From Crocodylus rhombifer (Eukaryota; Chordata; Crocodylia; Crocodylidae), in the NCBI GenBank assembly GCA_038503035.1, contig JAVSML010024616.1, forward strand, positions 782,391 to 846,390: DNA of 64,000 nucleotides, in the 5' to 3' direction. Under the pieces are notes generated by a model. It saw only the letters and a list, made by a program, of their open reading frames with translations, was not told the DNA's origin and did no database searches. This document shows, one piece after another, positions 31,315 to 42,094 of this stretch; the first letter of the stretch is position 1; the number at the start of each line of letters is the position of its first letter. A program made the translations under genes and the position numbers.

Positions 31315-32180
31315 TGTGACAGGAGTGCCACTATTGGAGCCTCTCCAGGTATGGCTCCGCCCTCCTGTAATGGACCAACCGCCTGCTTACTCTCCTGCCA
31401 CACCTTGATCTTATTTAATTAATAGATTGTTGTCATTAGTGGGAGGCTGCCCATTTCTACGCGCCCTGATGACAGGGGTGCTATCTGAGGCTCCTTTTCC
31501 TCCCCTACACCGCAGCCCAAGCCTCACAGATGGTGCTGGTGTGATCTGACTTTGGCCTTGTTATGTCTTGGCCCTCCTTTTGCCCTCAGGGTTCCTCGCC
31601 GCCCCTCTGCATTCTAGGGGCTCCTCGCCGGCCCTCCGCACTCTCGCCGCCCCTCCACACTCTTGGGGCTAGGCCAATGCACCCCACAAAATACTGCGCC
31701 TTCTCCAGTGCCAGGAACCCCCACGCTACTGGGGAGTCCCTGTGAGGCCTCCTCCAACCCCTAATAGCTTCACCCGGTCCTCTGGTTAAACAGTAAACAC
31801 AAAACACAAAGCCCCCAGGCTATAACATAAAGCTAAACCATCTGGTCAGACAACAGTTAATCCCTACCAGGCAAAAATACTCCAGCCCATGGCAGCAACC
31901 CGCAGATACTCATGCAGCCAAACCTTGGCCTTCTCTCCGCACTAGCTGAGCTCCTCACTCCTTGGCTGTCAGAGGAGGAACCGCCACCCTAGCCTCCTGC
32001 CTGGGTTTAAGAAGGGCTAAGACCTGCCCCTTCCTGTCAGGGGGTTTCGCCAGTTGCCCTGGCAACCAGCACCTGTGTTGCCCTGGTGACTGGTGGCTGC
32101 GCCTCCCCCTTCTCACTGCTAGGGGGCTCTCTGGAGCCATCCCTGTTCTCAGGCACAGGGCACCTAAGTGCTCTGTGACA
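31315..32180 (-). repeat. Gypsy 5' LTR (866 bp)
   Basis: Runs from TGTGACAGGAGTGCC to GTGCTCTGTGACA on the plus strand, paired with 19,210-20,217. It has three tandem-repeat units where the other LTR has nine, and a perfect X-box palindrome GTTGCCCTGGCAAC at 32,053-32,066 with a second copy at 32,077-32,090. Confidence 0.9.
32053..32090. promoter_or_regulatory. Two tandem X-box-like (RFX) palindromes in the 5' LTR
   Basis: GTTGCCCTGGCAAC (32,053-32,066) is a perfect inverted repeat of the RFX half-site. GTTGCCCTGGTGAC (32,077-32,090) is a near copy 24 bp away. On the element strand they lie near the outer (U3) end of the LTR, where enhancers are expected. Confidence 0.5.
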
Positions 32181-32185
32181 GACCC

Positions 32186-32293
32186 CTAGATATCCCCTTG
32201 CAGTGCAGGAAACAACTGAACCTGCAGTATGTGGTGCTGCAGACATGTCTGCAGCACCACATACCACACCACTATGCTCGTCTAGATGCGGCC
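32186..32293 (-). mobile_element. MITE-X copy, proximal part after the gypsy insertion, with a 38-bp perfect palindrome
   Basis: Read inward from 32,293 the terminus is GGCCGCATCTAGACGAGC, followed by a perfect 38-bp palindrome (32,227-32,264; half-site GTATGTGGTGCTGCAGACA). The outer flank is TAA, matching the flank at 18,931. This is the other part of the element beginning at 18,934. Confidence 0.7.
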
Positions 32294-32296
32294 TAA

Positions 32297-33640
32297 GAGT
32301 CTAAGAACTTTCTTAAGGATCTCTAACATAATTGCTTGGTGACAAGTATTAGCTAGTAGCTTTCTTATATAAATTCATTTTAACAAAAAATCTGTCAGTA
32401 AAGTTGCCCTGTACAAGAATATCAGTAATGCTGTCAGTAGGAGCTCTAGGAATGATACTTCTGAGTTCATAATTGTTTAAGGATTTGTACATTAAAGGGT
32501 ACTCTTTTTTAATGAAAAATTAGATTTTTTTTTACAATACTTTATATGTTTTTCACTGGGATCATCCATTTGACAGTACTTACATAAGATTCACACAAAT
32601 CTTTGAAAAGAAAATAAGAAATATTTTAAAAGGTAATAGTTTTTACTATGCAATTCTATGTTAAGGTACTGTTAACATTTATCTTTATTGAGAAAAGTAA
32701 TACAATGCATTCTTGGTGGTACTCTTACTTTGTACAAAAAGTTTATAGGTGAAACAGGTGAATGTGCACAGCGAAGACTTATTTCCTATATTTTGATTGC
32801 ATCTCATTTAATGTTTAAATTATGTTGGATACAAGTAGTTTGGTCTTTACTATCAATATGTATAAATCGATGGCAGCCTATACCACTATACTCATTTATA
32901 TCACACTTTGCAACTGTAAAGGCTTACAAAACTGTATTCAAAATGTATTAAAGATATAAGCTTAGTTCTTACGAAGTATGGGGAGAAAGTTTAGATATTT
33001 TGTTATATTATCCTTGTAGGTTCAAGCATGCACAGTTCTTGTTCTGGCAAAAGGAGAATGAGTAACAATGCCTATGATATCTCTAGATGCCGGGTATAGT
33101 ATTACAGAAAATCATGGAAGTGAGAGGAAATGGTATTTCTATTTTTCTCTGTTTCTTGCTCCCCTCCCCCAACCTCCCACTGGGCATTTTGCCTGAAATA
33201 CCATAGCAGTTAGGTCAGTTTCTGCACTATTTTTTAACAGAAAACGCTGACACTTGATGAAGAATTATTGATACTGTGCTGCTCTTCAATATTATTTGGT
33301 TCTTGATTTATACTGCACAATTTTAAATGTCCTTTGTTTTTTTGAATTGATAAGGAATACATAATACTGGTCAGGAGCCTTATTCTTCTGGGAAACTTAA
33401 TTTGGGTCAGCTCTTTATTCTTATTTATTTTCAGTAATCTCCACTATATGTGTGATACTTCCCAATAATGTAACGAATGTACTTGCTCTGTGGAATTCAC
33501 AACCTAATGACAAACTCATAGAGAAAAATCAGGAGAACTGGAATAACATGACCAGTGTACAAATCCACATGGAAAAAAAATGGGGGTTCAAGGAGGACTA
33601 AAATGTAAACTGAAAATGGGCTTTATACATGTTTTACTTG
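32297..33640. other. AT-rich background, no feature seen
   Basis: No coding frame, RNA gene or recognisable repeat can be supported. Confidence 0.5.
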
Positions 33641-33780
33641 GATCAAACATTTGATGGTAAAGAAAATAGGGAAGAACTGATGGGGAATGTAGAAGTGGGT
33701 AGCAACTCAGATAGCAGTGAACACAAGATCACGGAGTTCAGGATCCAGAGGAAAGGATGCCTGTCCCATTTAGTCATTTC
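33640..33780 (+). mobile_element. Ancient CR1-type endonuclease fragment
   Basis: A short frame reads ENREELMGNVEVG then SSEHKITEFRIQRKG. This is the C-terminal endonuclease block of CR1/L3 LINEs (normally G..SDHE.VEF.I.R), with the catalytic Asp-His area reduced to SEH. Only this block is recognisable. Confidence 0.5.
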
Positions 33781-36350
33781 CTCTGGCTCACCAACTGATA
33801 CTAGTAAAGACCTCCCTCCTTTATGGAGTTGTGGTAGCCAGACAGTGCGAAGAGTGGTGCACTCAGTGATACTGCCTGACGTAGGTCTAGTGCCTAATGC
33901 TCACTTTTTGCTGAGTATCTGAAGGTTTTCCCTTGAGGGAGATCCCTCTTTACTCACCTGCCATGACTTGATTGTGAAAGGAAAACACTAAGAAGGGAGG
34001 TGGTACCCTTCCCTCAGGGAGGCTCTCCTTAAGCGTGTTTTGCTGGGGCTCCTCCTCCCCTTCACCCCTTCCACATACCAACCAGATATTAACAAAATGG
34101 TGTGCAATGACACTACCTAGTGCAACTGTAGTCTGTGTTTTGGTGACCCATACCATATAGCAAGGTTGCTCTTGCCAGGTGTCACTGAATATGGTGCCTG
34201 CTATCACAGACTGCTTCTAGGCCTAATTCAAGTAATCAAATCTGTATCTTGGATCAGTTCTTGCTACAAATGGCCTTGGGCTTGATCCCTCAATCACAGG
34301 GCTTAAAATATAATTCCAAAAGGAATACCCAAGGGGGACCTAGCCCTTAACATTCTTGACCTTGGTCTCAGACCATCACCCTGGGTGAACAGAGACCATG
34401 CCAGTAACTTATCTTTAGAATCCGGATTAATATCCCCTCAAAATTACATAATCAAATTAATTGTGTTGAAGATAGAACTCAGACTCAATTAACTCCTTTG
34501 CTGGAGAGGGGTGAATACATGTCCTTCACCACCCTTCTCCAGGTATGGTCACAGGCAGTCTGTATACCTGGTCTTCCGGAGCAGATGGCCCCCAAACAAT
34601 AAGGACAATCAAAGAAAACATATCCCCTTCAGCACCTCCACGTAGTCACGCAACCCTTATGTGTCTGCATTCTGGGTATGGGATCCCTCAGTCTTTTCTG
34701 GCCACAGGTTTTGAGGATGAGAACCCCTCTGGGTTCTCTGCTTGCAGGCTGCAGCGTCTTCCCCCTGTGGCCTGAGCTATCTGGTCTGCCAGAGCCAGAG
34801 AACTCTTTTGGCAGCCTCTGCCCAGTTCAGCTTCCCAGGTCTGCTGGCATGCTGGAATCATGAGGCTGTCCTGCTTACCTCCCTCTGGCTCAACTGCCCA
34901 GGGCTTCTGGCATGCTGGGCATGCTTTTTGTACATCACTCTGCATGCCTACCGATGCACAAGGAGTATGTGCTTTTAAAATGGCGCAGCTGCGCCACATG
35001 GTGTTCTGTTGCTGTGGATCCAGTGCCTGCAGGTAAGTTGCACTTGTCACCAGCTCTTCCTGAGTATCTTCCCCTATGGGCTGAGGCCATTTGAGGTGGG
35101 GTTCACCTCTCCTATGGGCTACTAAGCCCCCTTGCCACATCACGTGGCAACAGGAGTGTCTGTCCATCTGGATTTTCCAGGGAACTCTGGGCCACAACAG
35201 GTGTTGACAATGATCTCCTTACTCCTTTAGGGCTTCAAACTATCAGGTTTTTATCCATAATTCTTATGTATTTTATTTTGTGGCACCAAGCTCCCAGAAT
35301 GTTCTACATCCTTCACAAATGCCATTAAGACATCAAAATGTGTCAACATCTTCACTAAGGTGGCAGTTGCAAAGACACCTTTAAAAGGGGATGAAATTCT
35401 GATACATTTCTGAGGCTAACAGAAGGACCTTTTGAGAGGCTCAGGGCTGTTCTGGGATCCTTAGTTTAGGCTTGTTTGTATTAGGTCTTTGATATATTTG
35501 TAACTTTTATTCTCTTATCAAGGAGCCATTTTTCAAAGATGATGATGTATATGTCTTATTCCCTGCAGAAATCCTTGTAATTCTTGTTTTCTATGTTGTC
35601 CAATTATAATGGACGTTATTTTAATTGCACTTTGGCCTGATTATGCTTAATCTCATAATGAACTCTTGCATCTTCCAGGCCAGAAATGCCTTTCCACTTT
35701 GTTAACTGCTCCTGATGATGAAGTACCTAGAGAATTTCTTGTTGATTAAATTCATTCTTCCTCTCCAATCTCTCAAATCAGGTGTCCAAAATAGTAATTA
35801 AATTGGAGAGAACTTCTGAAGAAATATTTTTAGTAATGCTGTCTATTCACAGTACCTCAGCTTTGGATTCATGGCTTTCCATCCTATCTCCATCATCATT
35901 ATTTTCCTTAAAAACATAATTTGTATTTATTGTTTCTAGTCAGGCCCACAATGTTTGCTTTTTTAAATTGCAATACACCACAGTACTAGGAATACTACTT
36001 ATTAAGTAACACATTCAATACTAGGTGATTTTGGAGCTGTATGATTCTGACTTGTATAACATTAGAATCAAGCCCTTTGTTTTTGCTAGACCTAAAAAAA
36101 AGCATAATAAGAGGGTAGACGTGTGATTAAAATACAGCTCCACCCCTTAAAGCTATATCTTTAAACAGATTAGCTGTCTTGTACTATGAGGGAGTGAGCC
36201 AATAAGTCCTCCTGGAGTATTTTTTCAGCCTGAAATTTTAGAATTAGGCAGGTAACTTAAGTTTAAGGTATATCTGATATATTCTTTTAGTAAAGTTAGT
36301 AGACTTGAAAATAATGAAAAAAAAGTCTTCTGTTTGTCCCCAGAATTGGC
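33781..36350. other. Background with an unidentified repeat-like stretch at about 34,540-35,200
   Basis: Mostly AT-rich. The stretch 34,540-35,200 is GC-richer, contains CTGGCATGCTGG twice about 70 bp apart, and has a 169-codon minus-strand frame (34,688-35,197) rich in Cys, Gln and Trp that matches nothing I know. I regard it as chance in a repeat. Confidence 0.45.
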
Positions 36351-36389
36351 CATCAGTTGGCCCAGAACAGCAAGATTTTCCATGTTGCT

Positions 36390-36884
36390 CATCAGTGGGT
36401 GCAACCACAAATGCAGGCACGTAAGCTTGCAGCAGCTCAAGTAGCAGGAGCCCAAATCTGTGCTAGAGATTTGTGCTTCAGTACACCTCCCTGAACATAC
36501 ACTTTGGTGTAGGGCAAATTGTACCACATGGGGCAAACTGCCCAGCTCCTCCCAGTTTTTCAGGCAGGCACGTCTAGAGGCTGGGGCCTGCAGCTCAGGG
36601 CTACTTGCACTCAGGAGCTTTTGAGGCCCAGCCAGTTGGTATCTGGGGACACTAGACCCTTGTGTGAGCTGGACTGCTGAAGCAGCCATAACCCCGCAGT
36701 GGTCCCTGTACCCTCTACCCACTGCAGCAGTCTGGCAGTGAGGGCTGTTGTCTGGTTGTGACCTGCTGTGACAGCATTCACCCTCTTTGACCTGCCAGAC
36801 CTAGACAGGGATGACATAGCCACCTGGGCTGTGGTATGGGCACTGCAGCAGAGCCACCTGCACCTCTGGGCCAGCTGCCAGTGG
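36390..36884 (-). mobile_element. SANT-domain transposon relic, copy 2, outer part
   Basis: Reverse-strand counterpart of 11,015-11,523. Read on the minus strand it includes NWLGLKSS followed by a stop, as in copy 1. The outer terminus reads GGGTGCAACCACAAATGC, aligned with GGGCGCATCCACGCATGC of copy 1. Confidence 0.5.
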
Positions 36885-37073
36885 GCCATGGTTGCACAAT
36901 TGGCCTTTGAGTGGCACTGCTGTCATGTCTTCCAGTGCCCCTGCTCTGCCATCTGGGCAGCTATTGCCTGGAAGATAAGCTCATTGTGGTGGCCCACTTT
37001 GAACTGTTGAAGCACGTGCTCCTGGCCCCAAATAGCCAGGAGGGCAGCCACTTTGTCTCCCATCCAGGTGGGT
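36885..37073 (-). pseudogene. Myb/SANT-like domain relic (Harbinger-type accessory protein), copy 2
   Basis: The best-preserved copy. The minus strand reads WMGDKVAALLAIWGQEHVLQ, then QFKVGHHNELIF, then QAIAAQMAEQGHWKT, one stop, and QQCHSKAN. Trp, the LL..WGQ helix, the second helix and the QC..K.. recognition segment are all in place. Copy 1 at 10,848 differs at many positions but shares every conserved one. The opposite orientation of the two copies and decayed flanks argue for transposition and not for a host gene family. The protein would be the DNA-binding partner of a Harbinger nuclease; no nuclease frame is visible nearby. Confidence 0.65.
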
Positions 37074-37560
37074 CCCTGGTGCTGACCCTGGGCAGGCTCT
37101 TCTGCCCAGGTCCAACCACTTGCCTCACCAGCAGGGATCCTGGTGTTCCCTGTTTAAAAACTGCAAATTCTCAGGTAACACCCCCCACACCCCCGCCCAA
37201 AATGATCTCATTAAAATATCCAAAATCCATCTTCTTCTGTGATTAAAATGAAATGCCACTATATAGAGAGAGGTCAGTTGGGCAACGTGTGCCCTGCCCC
37301 TGCCCTTGCCCCTCACTCCCATCCCAGAACCCTCACTCCTGACCTGTAGCCCCTGCCTGCCCCACACTTGCTCCCTCCTGACAGCAGCTCCCTCAAAGAA
37401 CCAGGACATGGGTCCAGCTGCAGCTGTCCCACCTGCTGCTTTGTGGCTCTGAGCAGTGCCAGCCCTTTGCTGTTCTGCTCCCTGCACCTGTGCCCAGGCC
37501 CTAGAGCTCTCCATGACATTCCCGGGAAGCCCTTGACTGGGCAAGCCCCTTCTCTTCCAA
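37074..37560. other. Unidentified GC-rich stretch
   Basis: Lies between the SANT relic and a CR1 fragment. It contains C-rich low complexity (37,185-37,200; 37,290-37,400). No gene or named repeat can be supported. Confidence 0.4.
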
Positions 37561-38275
37561 GGTCTTGCCTGACCAATCTTATTTCCTTTTATGACCAGGT
37601 GACCTATCACCTGGACAAGGGAGAAGAGATTGATGTCATATATCTTGACTTTTAAAAAGTCTTTCTTCTGGTATCCCATGATCACCTCTTAGCAAAACTA
37701 GCCAACTGCAGCCTCAGCATCTGGGGAATTGGCTCTGTGGTCAAACCCAGAGTGTGGTGATTGATGGAAGTCAATCATCATGGTGCCCTGTGACCAGTGG
37801 GGTCTCTCAAGGTTTTGTCCTTGGGCCTATACTATTCAGCATCTTCATTAATGATGTGGACATTGCTACCAGAAGCAGACTTGCCAAGTTTGCTGACAAC
37901 ACCAAACTTTGGGGTAAAGCGTCCACACCTGAGGACAGGAGGTGATCCAGGCTGACCTTGACAAGCTCAGGAAATGGGCGGATGAGAACCTGATGGTGTT
38001 TAACACTGAAAAATGCAAGGTTCTCCACCTTGGGAAGAAAAACCGGCAGCATGTTTATAGGCTCGGCAGTCATACACTGGCTAGCACTACAGATGAAAGG
38101 GACTTGGGGGTCATGAGTGACCACAAAAGGAACACGAGCCATCAATATGATGCTGCAGCTAGTAGAGCAAGCAAAATGCTGGCTTGCATCCATAGATGCT
38201 TCTCAAGCTAATCCCAGGATGTCATTCTCCTGTTGTACTCAGCCTTGGTGAGGCTGCAGCTGGAGTATTGTAACA
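37561..38275 (+). pseudogene. CR1-B fragment, central reverse transcriptase
   Basis: Begins abruptly at SCLTNLISFYDQVTYHLDKG and runs through YLDF (then a stop), VSHDHLLAKL, a short deletion, the GVPQGSVLGP-type block changed to GVSQGFVLGPILF, FADNTKLWG and KCKVLHLGKK, to the LVRLQLEYC area. The catalytic FADD is FADN, and stops and a frameshift occur near 37,650 and 37,945. Both ends are truncated. It is clearly older than the copy at 27,829. Confidence 0.85.
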
Positions 38276-38573
38276 GCATGCTGGAGCAGCATGGGCATGC
38301 AGCAGGTGCAGAGATGCTCTGACCAGGTGCTAGAGCATTTCTTTGGAGGTCCCAGCCTCCAGTTGCTTCTGGGCATGATCCAGAAGTGCGCCCTGCACCA
38401 TTTTTTCTGGTGTATTTTCTTTTGATACCAGGATTCCTGGTATTAAACTTAGACTCTGCACAGCAAATATGCAGCACAGGGAGCATTTTTTAGTTCATGG
38501 CATGCCTTCTGTGGTATCTCAAACTGCTTTGACATGCCACAACAGTCACTTGCTATCTTGTATGGATGCAGCC
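38276..38573 (-). mobile_element. MITE-X copy
   Basis: Read inward from 38,573 it begins GGCTGCATCCATACAAG. The subterminal hairpin (38,510-38,523 and 38,528-38,541, 12 of 14 paired, loop CTGC) sits where the other copies have theirs. The inner boundary against the CR1-B fragment is approximate. Confidence 0.5.
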
Positions 38574-40875
38574 AATGTATCTAACCCCTGAAATAAAGAG
38601 ATGGCATCTAAATGCAGAAGAGTAGCTGTGTCCATGCTTATTCATTCCTTCAACCTTTTGCTGAAAAGTTTGCCAGAAAAAAATACCCATTATACTGGTA
38701 TTTTTAGTACTAATACAACCAAAGCATTTTACAAACATAAATAAACCATACCAGCTACTCGCAGACATTACAAAAGCCTGGTGCTTTACTTTAAACTTGG
38801 CGTACTCCCACGCAGAGCCCAGCGCATGCCCAAAAGAGGCAGCATGTTCGTTGGACCCAGCTGACCTTATGTCTGTATAGATTGGGCACTTTAGTTGGGC
38901 TTTTTTAGTGCTTTTATCTAATAGGTGATTGAATCAGCTTTAGCTAAAGGTGCCAAAAAGCCCCGCTGAAGTGCCTGATCTATACAGATGCTGCAGAGCC
39001 AGGTTGAAGTAACGTGCTGCTTCTTCCAGTAAAGAGAATTTTTTAGTGTCCGCAAGCAGCCCATATAGTTAGCAACTTTTGATCAGTACCAGATTGCTTC
39101 AGATCATCTGCTCGTCCACGTGCTATCATCTGTTTTTCCTCAAATGAGCTGTGCCCTTAATGAGCTGTGCTCTTAATAAGTTGCCATATTTGTTTGAATA
39201 TAAGATGACTATCAATAATTAGGTTTATATATGGTAAATTTTAGAAACTGTTATAGTTTTGCAGGCACAGAATCTAATTATTGGCGGTTTGCCTTGATTT
39301 TGTCCTCCTCCCTGTACTACAGCAGGGAAAATAAGTCTGGAGGGGATGAGGCAGCTCCCTTGCCCCACAGCCTCTTCAACCTGCAGCCCCTTCTCCCCTT
39401 CCTTAATGTAAGACTCTGATTTCCCATAATTCATGGAAATGAGCAAATTTGAAAAACGTGACCTTGAAATAAACATGCCTGCAGTAATTTGGTTCGTCCA
39501 GAATTGATTAATTTTACCTTTTTAAGCACAGATACTTGATGAACACACTTTCAAGCAGCATTTGTATACATAGTACAAACTATGCATGGTATAATTCATT
39601 GGGCTGGGCTCCAGCAGTGTCAACAGCATTTCAGGCCATGGTGACCCCATAGTTCAGCACTACTCAGTATGTGTGTGTAATCCAGATCTACAAAGGATAC
39701 ATGTGCTAATTAGCTCCCCTACTCATGACTGGAACTTGTTCTTTTCATGAGTCATGGAATCCTCCAATATGCAGACAAGGCACAAGGCAACTTGGTCCAG
39801 ATCCACCTTATGAAGGATGGGGGTCACACTAATCATATGCAACAAGTTGAGAGAGGGGGTAACAGAGGGATTCTGAGTGAACTGTCTGGGGCCCCGTTTG
39901 GTGATGTTTGCCAAGCATTTAAGGCTGGTGAAGAAACAGGAATCATTGGATATGGGAAAGAAAGGCAAAGCTCAGCTTTGGAAGTGAAGAGGAAGTCACA
40001 AAGTATTCAGTGTAGTGGCTCACCTGATGACTTGAAAAAGAATTGGCATGGATGAGGACTGCACTCGATGGGGACTACCATATATCTTATTCAGATGGGT
40101 TGCATTAACCAATCTTTGTGATAGGTTTTCATCAGTATGTTTGCCCAATATGGGTCATGTGTTTTATAGTCATGCTCAGTGTTGGCTCAGCAGAAAAAAG
40201 TAATACTCAACTTTTCCAACAAACTTCAAAGGCCTATTGTTCACCCCACTTCTTTCACAGTTCCTATCTGACTGCTTTTGTTTCTGCTACAGTAACCAAA
40301 ATGTCTTCCCTTCCATTTGTACTATAGTTGCATGCTAGTTTACATACATGGGTGGAGGTATTTCTTGTACCAGTCAGTTAACAATCCTGATTTTTCATAG
40401 TTATGGTATTGTTTAACTTTCATTTTTAATACCTCATAGATCACACAGTCTTTAATGTCTATGACCTAAATATTGACGTTTTTATTCAACTTTTCTATCC
40501 CATATAATGGGTTTACTTTTCCCCTATTGGCTTTTTACACTTTTAACCTTTGAAGAATAGTTTTATCTAGTATGGTCAAACAGAAGAAAATGATGTAAAA
40601 TTCCTATAGTTTTCATTAGTAGTAGTACATGTGTCATTCAAATTCTCTTTTTCAGGACCTTGGAGAGCATCTAGGTCAGCTTTACGTCCAATTCAATGCA
40701 GAGTACACTGGCCAAAATCAGTGTCAAATCAATAAGCGTTAGAGTTTATCTTCATATTTAGAGATTAATAACTCAACAGAATAAATATTAAAATACAGTG
40801 GAAGTATGAAACACAAACTCATCACAATTTGAAGCTGGAGGATAATCCGCTCTTCAGTCAGATATGCTTGAAGTA
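38574..40875. other. Background, no gene seen
   Basis: AT-rich with a few short open frames that resemble nothing. 39,720-40,050 is somewhat GC-richer, with a 102-codon plus frame I do not recognise. Confidence 0.5.
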
Positions 40876-41227
40876 GGCTACGTCTACACTTGCTGATTTT
40901 AAGGCACATTAAGGACTTGGGTCTACAGGTGTGCACCCTTAATGTGCCTTAAAAATGGTGATTTTAAACTATTCACGCCTAAATTTATTACCTGCAAAAG
41001 CAGGTATCAAATTTAGGCATGAATAGCTGAAGCGCCTTAATGCACCTGTTGATGAGCTAAGGCACATTAACACTATGTATGTCAACTAACTGGGGACTAA
41101 CTTTAGTCCCAATTTGGTCTACAAACCACGTTAATATACCTTACTGCATGCACATGTAGGCACAAGCCTAAATTGCCTTAATGCGCATTAGGCAAATGTG
41201 CACATAAAAGCACATGTAGACATGTCC
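40876..41227. mobile_element. MITE with a 27-bp-arm internal hairpin
   Basis: Left terminus GGCTACGTCTACACTTG; right terminus, read inward, GGACATGTCTACATGTG. Flanks are GTA and ATA. Inside is a hairpin with 27-nt arms (40,969-40,995 and 41,000-41,026; 24 of 27 paired, loop AAAA) containing the AAATTT and ACCTGC blocks shared with 7380 and 59,805. CCTTAA/TTAAGG motifs recur through the element. Confidence 0.65.
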
Positions 41228-42094
41228 ATAGTATTTAATTGGTGATTATATGTTGCTTTTGGTATAAGGAAATGTGGCCATGGTTTATTCCTGTTATGAA
41301 ACACAGCAGGAAAAATTAATTTTTAATGTAATAACACTGTTTCTGAAGATGAATTTGATCCCATTAATTAAAAGAGAGTTATGCAATAGGAATAGACTAC
41401 TAACACACGTATCAGGCATATTTGGACTAATTTAGCCTTCACCTCCTAAATGACCAACAACCTACACTAGATTTCATTTACAAATACATAGTTTTAAAGC
41501 TATGTTCCTTTGTCTCTTCAATCTCTTTCAACAACCAGTTTCCCAAGTGGACACCATAAGACCTTAAAAAATTCTCAACACAATCCAGACTTTATGCTGT
41601 TGTCAAACTTGTATGATGCCCCAGAAATGGAATGACGACTACAACATATACAGCCTGGCCCCTACATACCCAAGGGTCTGCCTCCTACCTTATGTTCCTC
41701 TGTGATCCCTAAGGTCATTCTAGAGCAGCCTTCTGTAAATTCTGTGCGCCAATTTAGTTCAGCACAAATACATGGGGGGGGTGTCATTGTCTGTAGTTAC
41801 TTTTCCATTCTGGAATTCTTCCCATTTGAGGTCCATTAAAGTCTCAGCCTAGATATCTTCTGGAAGCAAAGTAAAGCCTTATTATTTGGGCAGACTTTTA
41901 GTTTGGGGCCCTTGTTTGGGGAGTTGCTTTATTACTTATTTTTTTATTTTAATATTTTATCTGTTTTTATAATTCATCTTTTTTTAAATTGTTATATGTC
42001 TTTAACTTTTTTTAGGAAGAGTGGCATATAAATTAAATCAGTATATAAATACGGAACTGTCAGAGACAAAAAGCATCAACACCTACTCCACTTT
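41228..42094. other. Background, no feature seen
   Basis: AT-rich sequence without a supportable feature. Confidence 0.5.

Larger units (their letters stand above)
19210..32180 (-). mobile_element. Ty3/gypsy LTR retrotransposon, Gmr1-like pol order, with two nested CR1s
   Basis: Both LTRs, a primer-binding site, a polypurine tract and a perfect 5-bp target duplication (GACCC at 19,205-19,209 and 32,181-32,185) are present. Read on the minus strand the order is 5' LTR (31,315-32,180), primer site, short leader, protease, [CR1-B insertion], integrase, RT first part, [CR1-A insertion], RT second part, RNase H, polypurine tract, 3' LTR (19,210-20,217). Integrase lies upstream of RT. That is the arrangement described for the deuterostome Gmr1-like group, not the usual Ty3/gypsy order. 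Gag is essentially missing. Stops, a frameshift and substituted catalytic residues show the copy is dead. The LTRs differ at 13 of about 181 aligned positions at their first ends, so the insertion is not recent. No env-like frame is visible. Confidence 0.9.

Noticed and set aside
19210..32180. Endogenous retrovirus instead of a gypsy element
   Set aside because: There is no env-like frame, the LTR ends and RT/RNase H wording are gypsy-like, and the pol order is integrase before RT, unlike retroviruses.
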